DNA of 64,000 nucleotides. Origin: Acidipropionibacterium sp. (lineage in GTDB: Bacteria; Actinomycetota; Actinomycetes; Propionibacteriales; Propionibacteriaceae). The number at the start of each line of letters is the position of its first letter. Within the stretch, counting starts at the first letter, position 1. Position numbers and translations under genes: made by a program. The notes below the pieces were generated by a model, which saw only the letters and a list, made by a program, of their open reading frames with translations, was not told the DNA's origin and did not search any database. The DNA lies in assembly GCA_022647765.1 (NCBI GenBank), contig JALCLH010000004.1:248001-312000 (forward strand). Direction: 5' to 3'. Positions 42,190-52,316 of the stretch are shown here, piece by piece.

Positions 42190-43500
42190 ATGGAAGTAGA
42201 ACCGATCCCCGATCCGATACGGCAGGCCAGACACGCGCTGGCCGACGCCGAACAGGCGCGACGTCGCGCCGACGTGAACAAGGCCCAAGCGGTCCTGACC
42301 ATGATCGACACCTGGTCGATCCCCGATGCCCTCGATATCGACCATCCCGCCGCCGAGAAGCCCATGAATATCGGTGGCATCCGGGTGGGCGAGTTCGTCA
42401 CCCTCGAAGTCGCTGCCGTCCTGGGAATCTCCGACCCCGCAGCCTCGGCGCTCGTCGACGACGTCGCCGGCCTGCGGTCCCGGCATCCCCTGATGTGGTC
42501 GGCGGTCCAGGAGTTGAAACTGGAGGTGTGGCAGGCCCGCAAAGTCGTCAGGACCTGCCACGAACTGTCTGTGGACGCCGTGTTGGCGGTGGATCGGAAG
42601 CTGGCCTCCGGGTGGGGTGTGCTGCCGTGGTCGAAGGTCTCCAAGAAACTGCCGAATCTCATCGCCGCCGCCGACACGGCCCTGGCCAGGGAGAAGGCCC
42701 GGGCTGCTCAGGATGAGCGGTACGTGTCGATCCGTCACAACGGGGACTCCACCTCCTGGCTGATCGCCAGACTGGACACCGGGGCGGCGCTGAACTTGCA
42801 GGCCAGCCTGGGCCGGTTGACCGATCACCTGATAGCCGACGGCGCCACCGAGCCCCTGCCCCTCCTGCGGGCCCAGGCGTTGGAGATCCTGGCCACCCCC
42901 TACAGCTCCGACGGCCCCGAGAATGCGGGAGCCAATCCGTCTCCGCAACTCCCGTTGGCCGATGTCGTGGTCCACATTCAGGCCGAAGACCTCGACCCCA
43001 ACACCCAAGCCGGGAAGATCGCTCAGGTGGCGGCGCGGGGTGGTGATGTGGGTCCGGTGCTGCTGCCCGACATCGCCCGCCTACTGGGACATTTCCGAGT
43101 GAGGGTGATCCCGGTCATCGACCAGAACGGCGACCCGAGCGTAGACGCCTACCAGATCCCAAACCGGATGAGAATAGCCCTGCAACTGCGCGAGGAGACC
43201 TCGGTATTCCCGTACTCCTCACGACGGTCGTGGTCGTGCGACCTGGACCACACCGATCCGTTCCGGTCCGGCACCCCCGACAGCCCGAGGCCGCCGGGTC
43301 AGACGAGGATCTCGAACCTGGGACCCCTGTCACGTCGGGAGCACCGAGCCAAAACCGCCGGCCTCTGGAAAGTGAACCAGCCGGTGCAGGGGTTGTATGT
43401 GTGGACGTCGCCGACGGGTCAGCGGTTCGCGGTGGTCAACGGCCACACCCACCGACTCCCCGACCTCCAGAACTCCGACCGAGTGGAGACCGCAGCATAG
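42190..43500 (+). CDS. DUF222/HNH endonuclease-domain protein
   Basis: Protein of about 436 aa with an N-terminal helical DUF222 region (EFVTLEVAAVLGISDPAASALV, RHPLMWSAVQELKLEVWQARKV). A C-terminal HNH-like segment follows: WSCDLDHTDPF, then NLGPLSRREHRAKT, supplying the Asp-His and downstream Asn/His of a beta-beta-alpha metal finger. DUF222/HNH proteins are abundant, multicopy and poorly understood in actinobacteria; roles in mobile introns or restriction are proposed. The start MEVEPIPDP at 42190 is preferred over an upstream in-frame codon at 42148. A second family member is at 60133-61632. Confidence 0.88.
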   Translation: MEVEPIPDPIRQARHALADAEQARRRADVNKAQAVLTMIDTWSIPDALDIDHPAAEKPMNIGGIRVGEFVTLEVAAVLGISDPAASALVDDVAGLRSRHPLMWSAVQELKLEVWQARKVVRTCHELSVDAVLAVDRKLASGWGVLPWSKVSKKLPNLIAAADTALAREKARAAQDERYVSIRHNGDSTSWLIARLDTGAALNLQASLGRLTDHLIADGATEPLPLLRAQALEILATPYSSDGPENAGANPSPQLPLADVVVHIQAEDLDPNTQAGKIAQVAARGGDVGPVLLPDIARLLGHFRVRVIPVIDQNGDPSVDAYQIPNRMRIALQLREETSVFPYSSRRSWSCDLDHTDPFRSGTPDSPRPPGQTRISNLGPLSRREHRAKTAGLWKVNQPVQGLYVWTSPTGQRFAVVNGHTHRLPDLQNSDRVETAA

Positions 43501-43695
43501 AAAACCAACACAGACCGGCGCCACCGTGGAGCGCCATTTCACATACTCGCGTCGTGTCGCACACCCGCAATAAGGAGCACGCTCGCGCGCACATTGGTCG
43601 GATCGGCCCTCGACCTACCTGCACGCCCTCGGCCTGGGGGAACTGAAACACAGGGGGCCTTGATCGCGATGCCCAGGGACACCCGACTCAATCGT

Positions 43696-45579
43696 CTAGA
43701 CCTCAATCGCCCCCGCGTCGGTGGCGATGAGTTCCTTGCGCAGCGCCTCCAACTCCACCAGATCGGTGAACATCGCGTTGTAGGCCGCCCGATCGGCGGT
43801 CGGATTGGTGCGCTGGAGCCGTGACTTGAGCTCGGCGATGTCATCGGTGACCGACAACAGCCTCACCCGTGCCGCATAAGCGGCGGCGTACCGCTCGTCC
43901 GGCTCCGCGGTGAGCACCGGCTCGACCAGCAGCGCCACCTCCAGCTGCTTGACCACCGGGTCCTCGGTGGCCTCGGCCACCGCCTGGGCCCATCCCTGCT
44001 CGGTGACCGGAACCCGGCCCACCGTTTCGAAGACCGCCCGGTAGGCGGGGTGGCGGAAGTCCTCGGGCTCCACCAGGTCCCAGTCGGCGTCGAACAGCCG
44101 GGGATACTGCAGCACCAGTTTTAGCAGCCCCCGCTCGGCGGCAAGACGCCGATCGGCCGGATCCGGCCAGGGCATCGAGGGCTTCGGCTCCCGCTGAGCA
44201 GAAGCAGGAACAGGGTCCGGGACGACGGTGAGATTCGGCCTGCCGTTCGTGCCACCAGCCGGCTTGCGCCTGGCCCGAGCGACCTCGCGGCGCACGTCGT
44301 CGATGTCCATCCCGACGATCTGGGAGAGCTCACGGATGTATCCGTCCACCAAGGAGGAGTCGCGAATGCTGGTCACCAGCGGAGCCGCCGCCCGCACCGC
44401 GGCGACCCGGCCGTCGGCGCGGTCCAGGTCGAAGCCGTGCACGACGTTGTCCATCACATAGCGGTAGAGCGGGATGCGCCGGGCGACCAGCTCGCGGACC
44501 GCCTCGGGGCCGTGGGCCAACCTCAGATCGCACGGGTCCAGACCGTTCGGCTCCACGGCGACATAGGTCTGGGAGACGAACTCGGAATCCCCCTGGTACA
44601 CCTTCAAGGCGGCCTTCTGACCGGCGGCGTCGCCGTCGAAGGTGAACACCACCTCCCCCGACAGAGCGCCGTTGTTGCCCATCAGACGGGACAGCAGCCG
44701 GGCGTGGTCGGTGCCGAAAGCAGTGCCGCAGGCGGCGACCGCGGTGTCCACCCCGGACAGGTGCGCGGCCATCACGTCGGTGTAGCCCTCCATCACCACC
44801 GCCTGGCGCTTCTTGCCGATGTTGGAGCGCGACAGGTCCAGGCCGTAGAGCACATGCGACTTCTTGTAGACCGGCGTCTCGGGGGTGTTGATGTACTTGG
44901 CGGGAAGCCGGTCGTCGTCGTAGACCCGGCGTCCCCCGAATCCCAGCACCGACTTGCCCGAGTCCTTGATCGGCCACAGCACCCGGCCCTGGAAGAAGTC
45001 CCAGCCCTTCTCCCGCACCAGTCCGGCGCTCACCAGCGCCTTGGGACTGAACCCCTTGGACAGCAGGTGGTCCCTCAGCACGTGGCCGCCGCGCGGGGCG
45101 TAGCCGATGTGAAACATCTCGGCCGCCTGGCGGTCGAACCCGCGACCATCCATGAACTGGCGAGCGATAAGACCCTCGGGCGAGGTGACCTGCTTCTGGT
45201 AGAACTCCGCGGCGGCGTCGTTGGCCTCGAGGATCTGCATCCGCAGGCCCGGCTCGATACCGGGACGCCCGTCGTCGATGATGCGCAGCTGCACCCCCAC
45301 CTTGTCGGCCAGCCGCTGGACGGCCTCCACGAAGGTGAGATTGTCGATCTTCTCGACGAAGGTGATGACGTCGCCGCCCTCGCCGCAGCCGAAGCAGTAG
45401 AACAGGCCGCGCGAGGGCGTCACCTGGAAGCTGGGAGTGCGCTCGTCGTGGAAAGGGCACAACCCCTTGAGGGAGCCCCCGCCGGCATTGCGCAGCTGGA
45501 CGTACTCGCCCACCACCTCATCGATCCTGGCCCGCTCGCGGACCAGCGCGATGTCCTCCTCGTTGATCCGTCCGGCCAT
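43696..45579 (-). CDS. dnaG: DNA primase
   Basis: Primase of 627 aa that synthesises RNA primers for replication. The N-terminal zinc finger is visible as CPFHDERTPSF then CFGCGEGGDV (CHC2 type). The TOPRIM core has VVMEGYTDVMAAH (catalytic Glu) and FTFDGDAAGQKAA (D-x-D). The C-terminal helicase-interaction domain ends LRKELIATDAGAIEV. The start MAGRINEEDIALVRER at 45579 is the conserved actinobacterial N-terminus. A long upstream in-frame extension is ignored. dgt and dusB lie nearby, a typical actinobacterial neighbourhood. Confidence 0.97.
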   Translation of the reverse strand: MAGRINEEDIALVRERARIDEVVGEYVQLRNAGGGSLKGLCPFHDERTPSFQVTPSRGLFYCFGCGEGGDVITFVEKIDNLTFVEAVQRLADKVGVQLRIIDDGRPGIEPGLRMQILEANDAAAEFYQKQVTSPEGLIARQFMDGRGFDRQAAEMFHIGYAPRGGHVLRDHLLSKGFSPKALVSAGLVREKGWDFFQGRVLWPIKDSGKSVLGFGGRRVYDDDRLPAKYINTPETPVYKKSHVLYGLDLSRSNIGKKRQAVVMEGYTDVMAAHLSGVDTAVAACGTAFGTDHARLLSRLMGNNGALSGEVVFTFDGDAAGQKAALKVYQGDSEFVSQTYVAVEPNGLDPCDLRLAHGPEAVRELVARRIPLYRYVMDNVVHGFDLDRADGRVAAVRAAAPLVTSIRDSSLVDGYIRELSQIVGMDIDDVRREVARARRKPAGGTNGRPNLTVVPDPVPASAQREPKPSMPWPDPADRRLAAERGLLKLVLQYPRLFDADWDLVEPEDFRHPAYRAVFETVGRVPVTEQGWAQAVAEATEDPVVKQLEVALLVEPVLTAEPDERYAAAYAARVRLLSVTDDIAELKSRLQRTNPTADRAAYNAMFTDLVELEALRKELIATDAGAIEV

Positions 45580-45697
45580 GGGTCCACATCCTAATGCGCT
45601 CTGCACTATCCACATGCCGCCCCGCCGCCGGCCGATTCCGGGGAAAGTGGGGGCCCGGAAGCGATCGCCATCGGCCCCGGTGCGATAAGACTGCCTG

Positions 45698-46456
45698 GTG
45701 ACCATCAACCCGACCTGGCAGCTGGCCCTTGCTCTGGTCCTGCTGATGGCACTCACCGTGCTGGCCTCGAGGATCGGACGCCTGGGCATCGGGAAGGCCT
45801 CGGTGGCCGCGACGGTGCGCGCGGTGATCCAGCTAGCCGCCGTCTCGCTGATCCTCGCCTACGCCTTGCGGCACATGTGGGCGGCGGCAGCCTTCACGGT
45901 GCTGATGTTCGCGGTGGCGGTGCGCACCACCGCCAAGCGCACCGAGGTCGGGCGCGCCTGGCCGTGGACGGCGCTGGCGATGGCTGCCGGCATCCTTCCG
46001 GTGCTGATCGTCGTCTTCGCGACCGGCGCCGCACCCCTCACTCCGGCCTCTGTGATCCCGCTGGCGGGAATCATCATCGGCAATGTGATGAACGGCCATA
46101 CCCTCAGCGGACGCCGGCTCTACCCCGAACTGCGCGAGAACATCGGAGCCTACGAGGCGGCCCTCTCGCTGGGGCTGACGCGCCCGGTGGCGATCCAGAT
46201 GGTGACCGAGACCAGCCTCACCGAGGCGATCATCCCGACCGTCGACAACACCCGCACGGTCGGACTGGTGACCCTGCCCGGGGCCTTCGTCGGCGTCCTG
46301 CTGGGCGGCGGCTCCGCGCTTCAGGCCGGCGCCGCCCAGGTGCTCGTGCTGATCGGCATCCTCGCCGGGCAGGCGATCACCGTGGTGGTCGCGCACTACT
46401 TCGTCTGCCAGGCGAGGCTGCTGCCGGCCGACCTCCGGGAGAAGCTGCACCTCTAG
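45698..46456 (+). CDS. fetB: FetB/UPF0014-type ABC permease
   Basis: Membrane protein of 252 aa of the FetB family, whose E. coli member exports iron with the ATPase FetA. Conserved features are GKASVAATVRAVIQLAAVSLIL near the N-terminus, IIIGNVMNGHTLSGRR and LTEAIIPTVDNTRTVGLVTLPGA. Six to seven hydrophobic segments are present. The start is GTG at 45698. No ATPase subunit lies on either side (dnaG and dgt are convergent or divergent neighbours), so its partner must be encoded elsewhere. Confidence 0.88.
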   Translation: MTINPTWQLALALVLLMALTVLASRIGRLGIGKASVAATVRAVIQLAAVSLILAYALRHMWAAAAFTVLMFAVAVRTTAKRTEVGRAWPWTALAMAAGILPVLIVVFATGAAPLTPASVIPLAGIIIGNVMNGHTLSGRRLYPELRENIGAYEAALSLGLTRPVAIQMVTETSLTEAIIPTVDNTRTVGLVTLPGAFVGVLLGGGSALQAGAAQVLVLIGILAGQAITVVVAHYFVCQARLLPADLREKLHL

Positions 46457-46477
46457 AACCCCCGACCCCAGCTCCTC

Positions 46478-47596
46478 CTAGAACCCCCTCCCCAACCCCC
46501 GAGGCAGCCGCGCGCGATCCCAGCCGAGCAGCTGCTCGGCGCAGCTGAAGGCGAACTGGTCGGTCATCCCGGCGACATAGGCCACCACCTGGTGCACCCG
46601 GTCGGCATCGGTGGACAGAAACTCCTGCGGCACCAACTCCAGATGCTCCAGGTAGTAGCCGACCAGCCCGCGCAGCACCTCGACGACGACCGCGCCCTGG
46701 GCCTGGGACTCCGGTCGAGTGTAGATCCGCTCGTAGTTGAACCGGCGCATCCCGGCGAGTGCGTCGGCGGCCTCGGCGTCCATCGACACCTCGCCGGTGG
46801 CGCAGGTGGTGTCGATCACCGCGTCGATGAGGGTGGACAGCTGACTGCGGCGGGAGTCCCCGACGATCCTGCGCACCGATTCCGGCAGCTCCCCGATGGT
46901 GACGATGCCGGCCCGCTGGGCGTCCTCCAGGTCGTGGGCGCAGTAGGCGATCCGGTCGGCGAAGGAGACCACCTCCCCCTCCACCGTCATCGGCGCCGGT
47001 CGCGACCAGGAGTGGTTGCGGATCGCGTCGAGGGTCTCGGCGCACAGGTTGAGGGAGACCAGGGCGACGTCGGCCCCCCACACGGCATGGTCGAATCCTT
47101 CCGGCAGGAAGGCGTCGAAAGCCTCCTCGGAGGCGTGCCCACCGGGCCCGTGGCCGCAGTCGTGACCCAGCGCCATGGCATCGGCCAGGGTGACATTGGC
47201 GCCGATCCCGGCGGCGATCGACCGGGCCACCTGGGCGACCTCCAGGGCATGGGTGAGACGGGTGCGCTGATGGTCGGTGGGGTGGACGACGACCTGCGTC
47301 TTGCCGGCCAGCCTGCGGAAGGCGGTGGAGTGGACGATCCTGTCCCGGTCCCGCTCGAAACAGGTCCGTCTGGGATCGGGCGCCTCGGGGATGGCCCGGT
47401 TCCCGGCGCCATGGGCCAGTGCCGCTCCGGGGCGCAGGGTGGCGGCCTCGCGCTGCTCGCGGATCTCCCGGTCCACCGCCGGTCCGCACTCCAGATGCGC
47501 TGTCGCCGCCGAATGGCACCGGACGATCCCGCCATCATCGGTATGGCCGGTCATGGTGCTGGCCCAGGCGCGGGCTCGATATGAGGGTTCAGCCAT
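46478..47596 (-). CDS. dgt: dGTP triphosphohydrolase-like HD-domain protein
   Basis: HD-domain phosphohydrolase of about 372 aa that removes triphosphate from deoxynucleotides. Conserved parts are FRRLAGKTQV, then RTRLTHALEVAQVARSIA, the HD motif LGHDCGHGPGGHASE and ISFADRI-like VVSFADRIAYCAHDLED. The start MAEPSYRAR at 47596 is preferred; an upstream extension reaches into the divergent gene. The gene belongs to the dusB-dgt-dnaG neighbourhood conserved in actinobacteria, although here another small gene lies between dgt and dusB. Confidence 0.92.
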   Translation of the reverse strand: MAEPSYRARAWASTMTGHTDDGGIVRCHSAATAHLECGPAVDREIREQREAATLRPGAALAHGAGNRAIPEAPDPRRTCFERDRDRIVHSTAFRRLAGKTQVVVHPTDHQRTRLTHALEVAQVARSIAAGIGANVTLADAMALGHDCGHGPGGHASEEAFDAFLPEGFDHAVWGADVALVSLNLCAETLDAIRNHSWSRPAPMTVEGEVVSFADRIAYCAHDLEDAQRAGIVTIGELPESVRRIVGDSRRSQLSTLIDAVIDTTCATGEVSMDAEAADALAGMRRFNYERIYTRPESQAQGAVVVEVLRGLVGYYLEHLELVPQEFLSTDADRVHQVVAYVAGMTDQFAFSCAEQLLGWDRARLPRGLGRGF

Positions 47597-47680
47597 GGAC
47601 CCAGCATGCCAAAGACCCCACGGCGATGAGCCAGCCACTATCCTTGGAGAACTCTCCTCAGTCGGCACGAAGGGACGCTC

Positions 47681-48298
47681 ATGTCGCAGGATCCGTGGGA
47701 CCCCGGGGCTCACCAGTCTGATCCCCGCCGCTCCCAGGACCCCAGCTGGGACGAACCGACCTGACAGCTCGGCGCTCCCTATGAGCCGACCCTCCCCTAT
47801 CCACCCGGCCCCTCGCAGCAACAGTGGTCCTCGCAGTCCCCCTACCAGCCCCAGCCCTTCGTCTATCAGGCATCGGCGCCCTCTCAGCCGCCCGAGGCGG
47901 GCTGGTCCTGGACGCCGCCCGAGGAGCGCTCCGCCAAGGGAACCGTCTCGCTGTGCCTGGCGATCATCGCCGTGGTGATCTCATCGATTCTCAGCTGGAT
48001 CGGCGGAATGTCGATGGCCCGGCTCATCATGATGGACGACGGGTCCTGGGACCAGGATGTCGACTATGCGACCTTCGATCCGACCACCGAGGCCGAGTTC
48101 ATGAGGTCGGTCTACACATTCCTGGGGCAACTCGTCCCGACCGGACTGGGCATCGCCGCCCTGGTGATCGGCATCCTGGCGTGCCAGCACCGCAGCTCGC
48201 GGGGAACGGGAATCGCCGCGATCATCATCTCGGTGATCGCCCCGATGCTCTCCTGCTTCGTGTTCATCGTGGCGATGGTGCCCATTCTGGAGGGGTGA
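47681..48298 (+). pseudogene. Pro/Gln-rich membrane protein gene with an in-frame TGA
   Basis: The frame opens MSQDPWDPGAHQSDP and is interrupted at codon 28 by TGA (47762-47764). It resumes in the same frame with YEPTLPYPPGPSQQQW, PYQPQPFVYQAS and two hydrophobic helices (LCLAIIAVVISSILSWIGG; LGIAALVIGILACQ, then IAAIIISVIAPMLSCFVFIV). The layout, a Pro-rich N-terminus and a helix pair, is common in actinobacterial DUF4190-like membrane proteins. One substitution (CGA or TGG to TGA) or a base-call error explains the stop. A shorter product from an internal start (for example 47972) is possible. Confidence 0.7.
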
Positions 48299-48354
48299 GA
48301 CGCCGTCCGTCCCGGCTCTGCGGAGGCCGGTCGACCTTCGGAGTATCAGCAGTA

Positions 48355-49503
48355 TCAGCCCCCGGAGACGCCGAGCTCGGCGCCCGAGATGTCGGCGTCG
48401 TCCAGGGTGCGCCCGTCCAGCCATCCGGTCGGCATGACGACCTTGCGGCGCGGGCTGCCCTGGCGTCCGCGGGGGCGCCCCAGCTCCTTGACCGGGAACG
48501 GCGCGTCGGCGTCCAGGGTGGCCAGCAGGGCGTCCAGCTCCTCGAAGCTGGAGATCGTGCCCAGCGCATGGCGGGTCTCCCCGCCGACCGGGAATCCCTT
48601 GAGGTACCAGGCCATGTGCTTGCGCATGTCGACCAGCCCGTGCGGCCCCTCGTAGCGGACCAGCAGCTCGGCGTGACGCCGAATCATCGCCGCCACCTCT
48701 CCCAGGCTCGGCAGGGTGCGGGTCCGGCGGCCGGCGAAGGCGTCGGCCAGGTCGCGGAACAGCCAGGGCCGGCCCAGGCAGCCCCGCCCCACCTCGACCC
48801 CGGCGCACCCGGTGCGCCGCACCATCTCGAGGGCGTCGGAGGCCTCCCAGACATCGCCATTGCCGAGCACCGGGATGCCGACCGTCTCGACCAGCCGGGC
48901 GATGGCGTCCCAATGGGAGTGGCCGGCATAGGCCTCGGCCACCGTGCGACCGTGCAGGCACACGGCTGCGGCACCGGCGTCGGCGGCGATCCGCGCCGAG
49001 TCCAGGTAGGTGGTGTGGTCGTCGTCGATGCCGATCCGGGTCTTGACGGTCACCGGCACGCCGTGCCGGTCGGCGGCCTCCACGGCGGCGCGCACCACCT
49101 CGGCGAACCTGTCGCACTTCCAGGGCAGCACTCCCCCGCCGCCCTTGCGGGTCACCTTGGGCACCGGACAGCCGAAGTTGAGATCGACATGGTTGACGCC
49201 GAACCGCTCGCACAGGATCTCGGTGGCCTCACGGATCATGCCCGGATCCACCCCGTAGAGCTGCACCGAGCGGACCTTCTCGATGTCGGCGAAGCGCAGC
49301 ATCTCCTCGGTCTTGTGATCCCCGTAGACCAGGCCGCGGGAGGTGATCATCTCGCAGACGTAGAGGCCCGCCCCCTGCTCGGCGCACAGCTGCCGGAAGG
49401 CGGCATTGGTGACGCCGGCCATCGGCGCGAGCGCCACCGGGGTGGCGGCGACGACCCGTCCGCCCGAGGGCGCGGTGAAGACAAGAGGGGGCACAACAGG
49501 CAC
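48355..49503 (-). CDS. dusB: tRNA-dihydrouridine synthase B
   Basis: Flavoenzyme of 382 aa that reduces uridines in tRNA. Visible features are VALAPMAGVTNAAFR at the FMN-binding N-terminus, CEMITSRGLVYG, the catalytic Cys in NFGCPVPKVTRKGGGG, then CLHGRTVAEAY, VLGNGDVW and the C-terminal RKHMAWYLKGFP. The start is GTG at 49503. A 77-bp palindromic repeat lies in the upstream gap, between dusB and the sdhB stop. Confidence 0.94.
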   Translation of the reverse strand: MPVVPPLVFTAPSGGRVVAATPVALAPMAGVTNAAFRQLCAEQGAGLYVCEMITSRGLVYGDHKTEEMLRFADIEKVRSVQLYGVDPGMIREATEILCERFGVNHVDLNFGCPVPKVTRKGGGGVLPWKCDRFAEVVRAAVEAADRHGVPVTVKTRIGIDDDHTTYLDSARIAADAGAAAVCLHGRTVAEAYAGHSHWDAIARLVETVGIPVLGNGDVWEASDALEMVRRTGCAGVEVGRGCLGRPWLFRDLADAFAGRRTRTLPSLGEVAAMIRRHAELLVRYEGPHGLVDMRKHMAWYLKGFPVGGETRHALGTISSFEELDALLATLDADAPFPVKELGRPRGRQGSPRRKVVMPTGWLDGRTLDDADISGAELGVSGG

Positions 49504-49542
49504 CGCGCCATGATATCCGCGGCCTCAACCACAGAGGCGAAC

Positions 49543-49619
49543 GGTCCCGATCACTCCCGACACACCGTGATCCTGCGCCCGCACTGCGCAAACAGGCCCT
49601 ATCGGGAGTGATCGGGACC
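49543..49619. repeat. Long intergenic palindromic repeat, copy 1
   Basis: The ends are GGTCCCGATCACTCCCGA and, inverted, TCGGGAGTGATCGGGACC, so the 77-bp unit can form one long hairpin. A diverged copy in the opposite orientation lies at 60021-60098, and homology extends through the loop. It follows the sdhB stop and probably ends the sdh transcript. Confidence 0.85.
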
Positions 49620-49631
49620 ACCCGCCTCACA

Positions 49632-50384
49632 TCAATCGTCCCTGCGTCCCCTGAAACCGGCGCGCAGCCGCTCCCGGTTGACCGCGGCCACCGCCGACAG
49701 CGGAATCCCGGCCGGGCAGACCTCGGCGCACTCGCCGTACAGCGAGCAGGGCCCGAAATGCTCGTCCAGGGCGTCGACCATCCGCCGGGCGCGGCGCCCG
49801 CGCTCCTGGCGGCCCTGGGGCATCATCGCCAGATGGGCCAGCTCGGCCCCGGCGAAGAGCATCGCGGCACCGTTCGGGCAGGCCGCCACGCAGGCCCCGC
49901 AGCCGATGCAGGCGGCGAAGTCGAGAGCGCGCTCGGCCACCTGATGGGGCTCGGGAATCGCGTCGGCGTCCGGGGCGGTTCCGGTCATCACGTCGACGGT
50001 GCCTCCGGCGCGGACCAGGGCGTCCAGTCCGGACCGGTCCACCGCCAGGTCGCGGATCACCGGGAAGGCGGCGGACCGGAAGGGTTCGAGCCGGAAGTGG
50101 GTGACGCCGGGAAAGGCCCGCAGGTGCTGCCGGCAGGCCGGAGTGTGCGGCACCGGGCCGTGCGGCGTCCCGTTGACGACGAAGCCGCAGGACCCGCAGA
50201 CCCCCTCGCGGCAGTCGGACTCGAAGACCACCGGCTCGCCGCCCTGCTCGACGATCTGGTCGTTGAGCCGGTCCAGCAGCTCCAGCAGACTCATCTCCGC
50301 GGTGGCGTCCTCGACGGTGTGGCTCTCGAAGTGCCCGGTCGCGCGCGGTCCGTTCTGGCGCCAAATCTCCAGTGTGATCCTCAT
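49632..50384 (-). CDS. sdhB: Succinate dehydrogenase/fumarate reductase iron-sulfur subunit
   Basis: Iron-sulfur subunit of 250 aa carrying electrons between the flavoprotein and the membrane anchor. The [2Fe-2S] ligands are in [13 protein letters not shown] with a later Cys (TPACRQ). The [4Fe-4S]/[3Fe-4S] ligands are in [12 protein letters not shown] and [12 protein letters not shown]. The ATG overlaps the sdhA stop. Gene order sdhC-sdhA-sdhB is that of the Gram-positive/epsilon-type enzyme with a single diheme-type membrane subunit. In propionibacteria this complex is central to propionate fermentation. Confidence 0.96.
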   Translation of the reverse strand: MRITLEIWRQNGPRATGHFESHTVEDATAEMSLLELLDRLNDQIVEQGGEPVVFESDCREGVCGSCGFVVNGTPHGPVPHTPACRQHLRAFPGVTHFRLEPFRSAAFPVIRDLAVDRSGLDALVRAGGTVDVMTGTAPDADAIPEPHQVAERALDFAACIGCGACVAACPNGAAMLFAGAELAHLAMMPQGRQERGRRARRMVDALDEHFGPCSLYGECAEVCPAGIPLSAVAAVNRERLRAGFRGRRDD

Positions 50385-52316
50385 CGGTAGTCCCTCACCT
50401 GCAGCTTGATCAGCGAGAAGTCCAGCGGCTCGCTGTGGCGGACGTGGTCGCCGGCGGGGGTCGTCTGCCAGGCCGACACGAACCGCCAGTGGTCGTCGTC
50501 GCGCCGGGCCTCGCCCTCCTCGGTGGCGTACTCGGTGCGGAAGTGGGCCCCGGCGGACTCCTTGCGGTCCAGGGCGTCCAGGATCATCAGTTCGCCGAGT
50601 TCGATGAAGTCGGCCACCCGCCCGGCCCTCTCCAATTCCTGGTTGAGCCGGTCCCCCTCCCCGACCACCAGGACGTCGTCCCAGAACTCGGTGCGCAGCG
50701 CGCGGACCTTCTCCAGACCCTCGAGGAGCCCCTGCTCGTCGCGGCTGACCCCGCAGTGGTCGTAGAGAATGTCCCCCAGCTTGCGGTGGAACCACTCGGG
50801 ACGGTGATGCCCGCCCACCGCCAGCAGCCGTTGGACCCGGCGTCTCACCTGACCGACGGCTTCGACCGCCTCCGGGGCGTCGGCGTCCAGGGGCAGCCGT
50901 GCCGACCAGCCCCGCCAGGTAGTTCGGCACGGACCGGGGCAGGGTGAACCAGCCGTCGACCGACGCCGAGAGCAGCGAGTTGGCGCCCAGCCGGTTCGCG
51001 CCGTGATAGTTGTTGGAGGCCTCGCCGCCGACGAAGAGCCCGGGAATGGTCGACATCTGGTCGTAGTCGACCCACAGCCCGCCCATGGTGAAGTGGGCTC
51101 CCGGCGCGATCCTCATCGGGACCGTGTAGGGGTCCTCCCCGGTGGCGTCCAGGTACATCTCGAACAGGTTCCCGTAGCGCTCGGCGATGGTGTCGCGCCC
51201 CAGCCGGGAAATGGCGTCCCGGAAATCGAGAAAGACCGAGTTGTGCAGCGGCCCGACGCCGTGCCCCGAGTCGATCTGGCTGCGGGCGTTGCGGGAGGCG
51301 ATGTCGCGCGGGGTGAGGTTGCCGAAGGCCGGGTAGCGGCGCTCCAGGTAGTAGTCGCGCTCGGCCTCGGGGATGTCGTTGGCCTCACGGTCGTCGCCGG
51401 GGGCGCTGGGCACCCAGATCCGCCCGTCGTTGCGCAGCGACTCGCTCATCAGGGTGGTCTTGGACTGCCACCTCGAGCTCACCGGCAGCGCGGTGGGGTG
51501 GAACTGGACGTAGCACGGGCTGGCGAAGTAGGCGCCCCGACGGTGGGCCCGCCAGGTGGCGGTGGCATTGGAGTTCATCGCCAGGGTGGACCAGTGGTAC
51601 ACCGACCCGTAGCCGCCGGTGCACAGGATGACGGCGTGACCGGTCCAGGTGGCGATCTCGCCGCTCAGCAGGTCGCGGGTGACGATCCCCTGGGCGCGAC
51701 CGCCGGCGACCACCAGGTCGAGCATCTCGGTGCGGGTGTGCATGGTGACGGTTCCGGCGTCGATCTGCTCCTGGAGGGCCTGGGCGCAGGCCACCTCGAG
51801 CTGCTGGCCGGTCTGGCCGCGGGTGTAGTAGGTGCGCGAGACCTGCACCCCGCCGAAGGAGCGGGTGGCGAGCTGGCCGCCGTACTCGCGGGCGAAGGGC
51901 GCGCCGATCGCGTACATGTGGTCGATGACGCGCACCGACTCGGTGCCCAGCCGCACCGCGTCGGCCTCCCGGCCCCGGTAGTCGCCGCCCTTGACGGTGT
52001 CCTTGACGAAGCGGATGAGAGAGTCCCCGTCGACCTTGCGGGCCCGGGCGGCGTTGATGCCTCCCTGGGCGGCCACCGAGTGGGCCCGGCGAGGCGAGTC
52101 GTGGAAGCTGAAGCAGTCGACGCGGTAGCCGAGCTGGCCGAGGCTGGCGGCGGCCCCCGCCCCGGCCAGCCCGGTGCCGACCACGATGATCCGCATCTTC
52201 CTCCGGTTGGCGGGATTGACCAGGCGGTACTCGTCCTGACGCCGGGACCAGGCGGTGAGCGGGTCTCCGGGCGGGACGCCGCCGTCCAGCTGGCCGCCGA
52301 TCCGGTAGCCGGTCAT
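50381..52316 (-). CDS. sdhA: Succinate dehydrogenase/fumarate reductase flavoprotein, one frameshift
   Basis: FAD subunit of about 644 aa. The FAD fold is [18 protein letters not shown]. The His that normally binds FAD covalently is in [15 protein letters not shown]. Active-site residues lie in FHPTALP and RSQIDSGHG. The C-terminal part ([26 protein letters not shown] onward) is in another frame. The switch is at the CCCC run 50910-50913; removing one base gives [18 protein letters not shown]. The ATG overlaps the sdhC stop (ATGA). As the gene should be essential for propionate metabolism, a consensus error is the likeliest cause. Confidence 0.92.

Noticed and set aside
47762-47764. TGA as selenocysteine codon
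   Set aside because: The codon lies in a Pro/Gln-rich, non-catalytic tail; no selenoprotein context or adjacent hairpin supports it.
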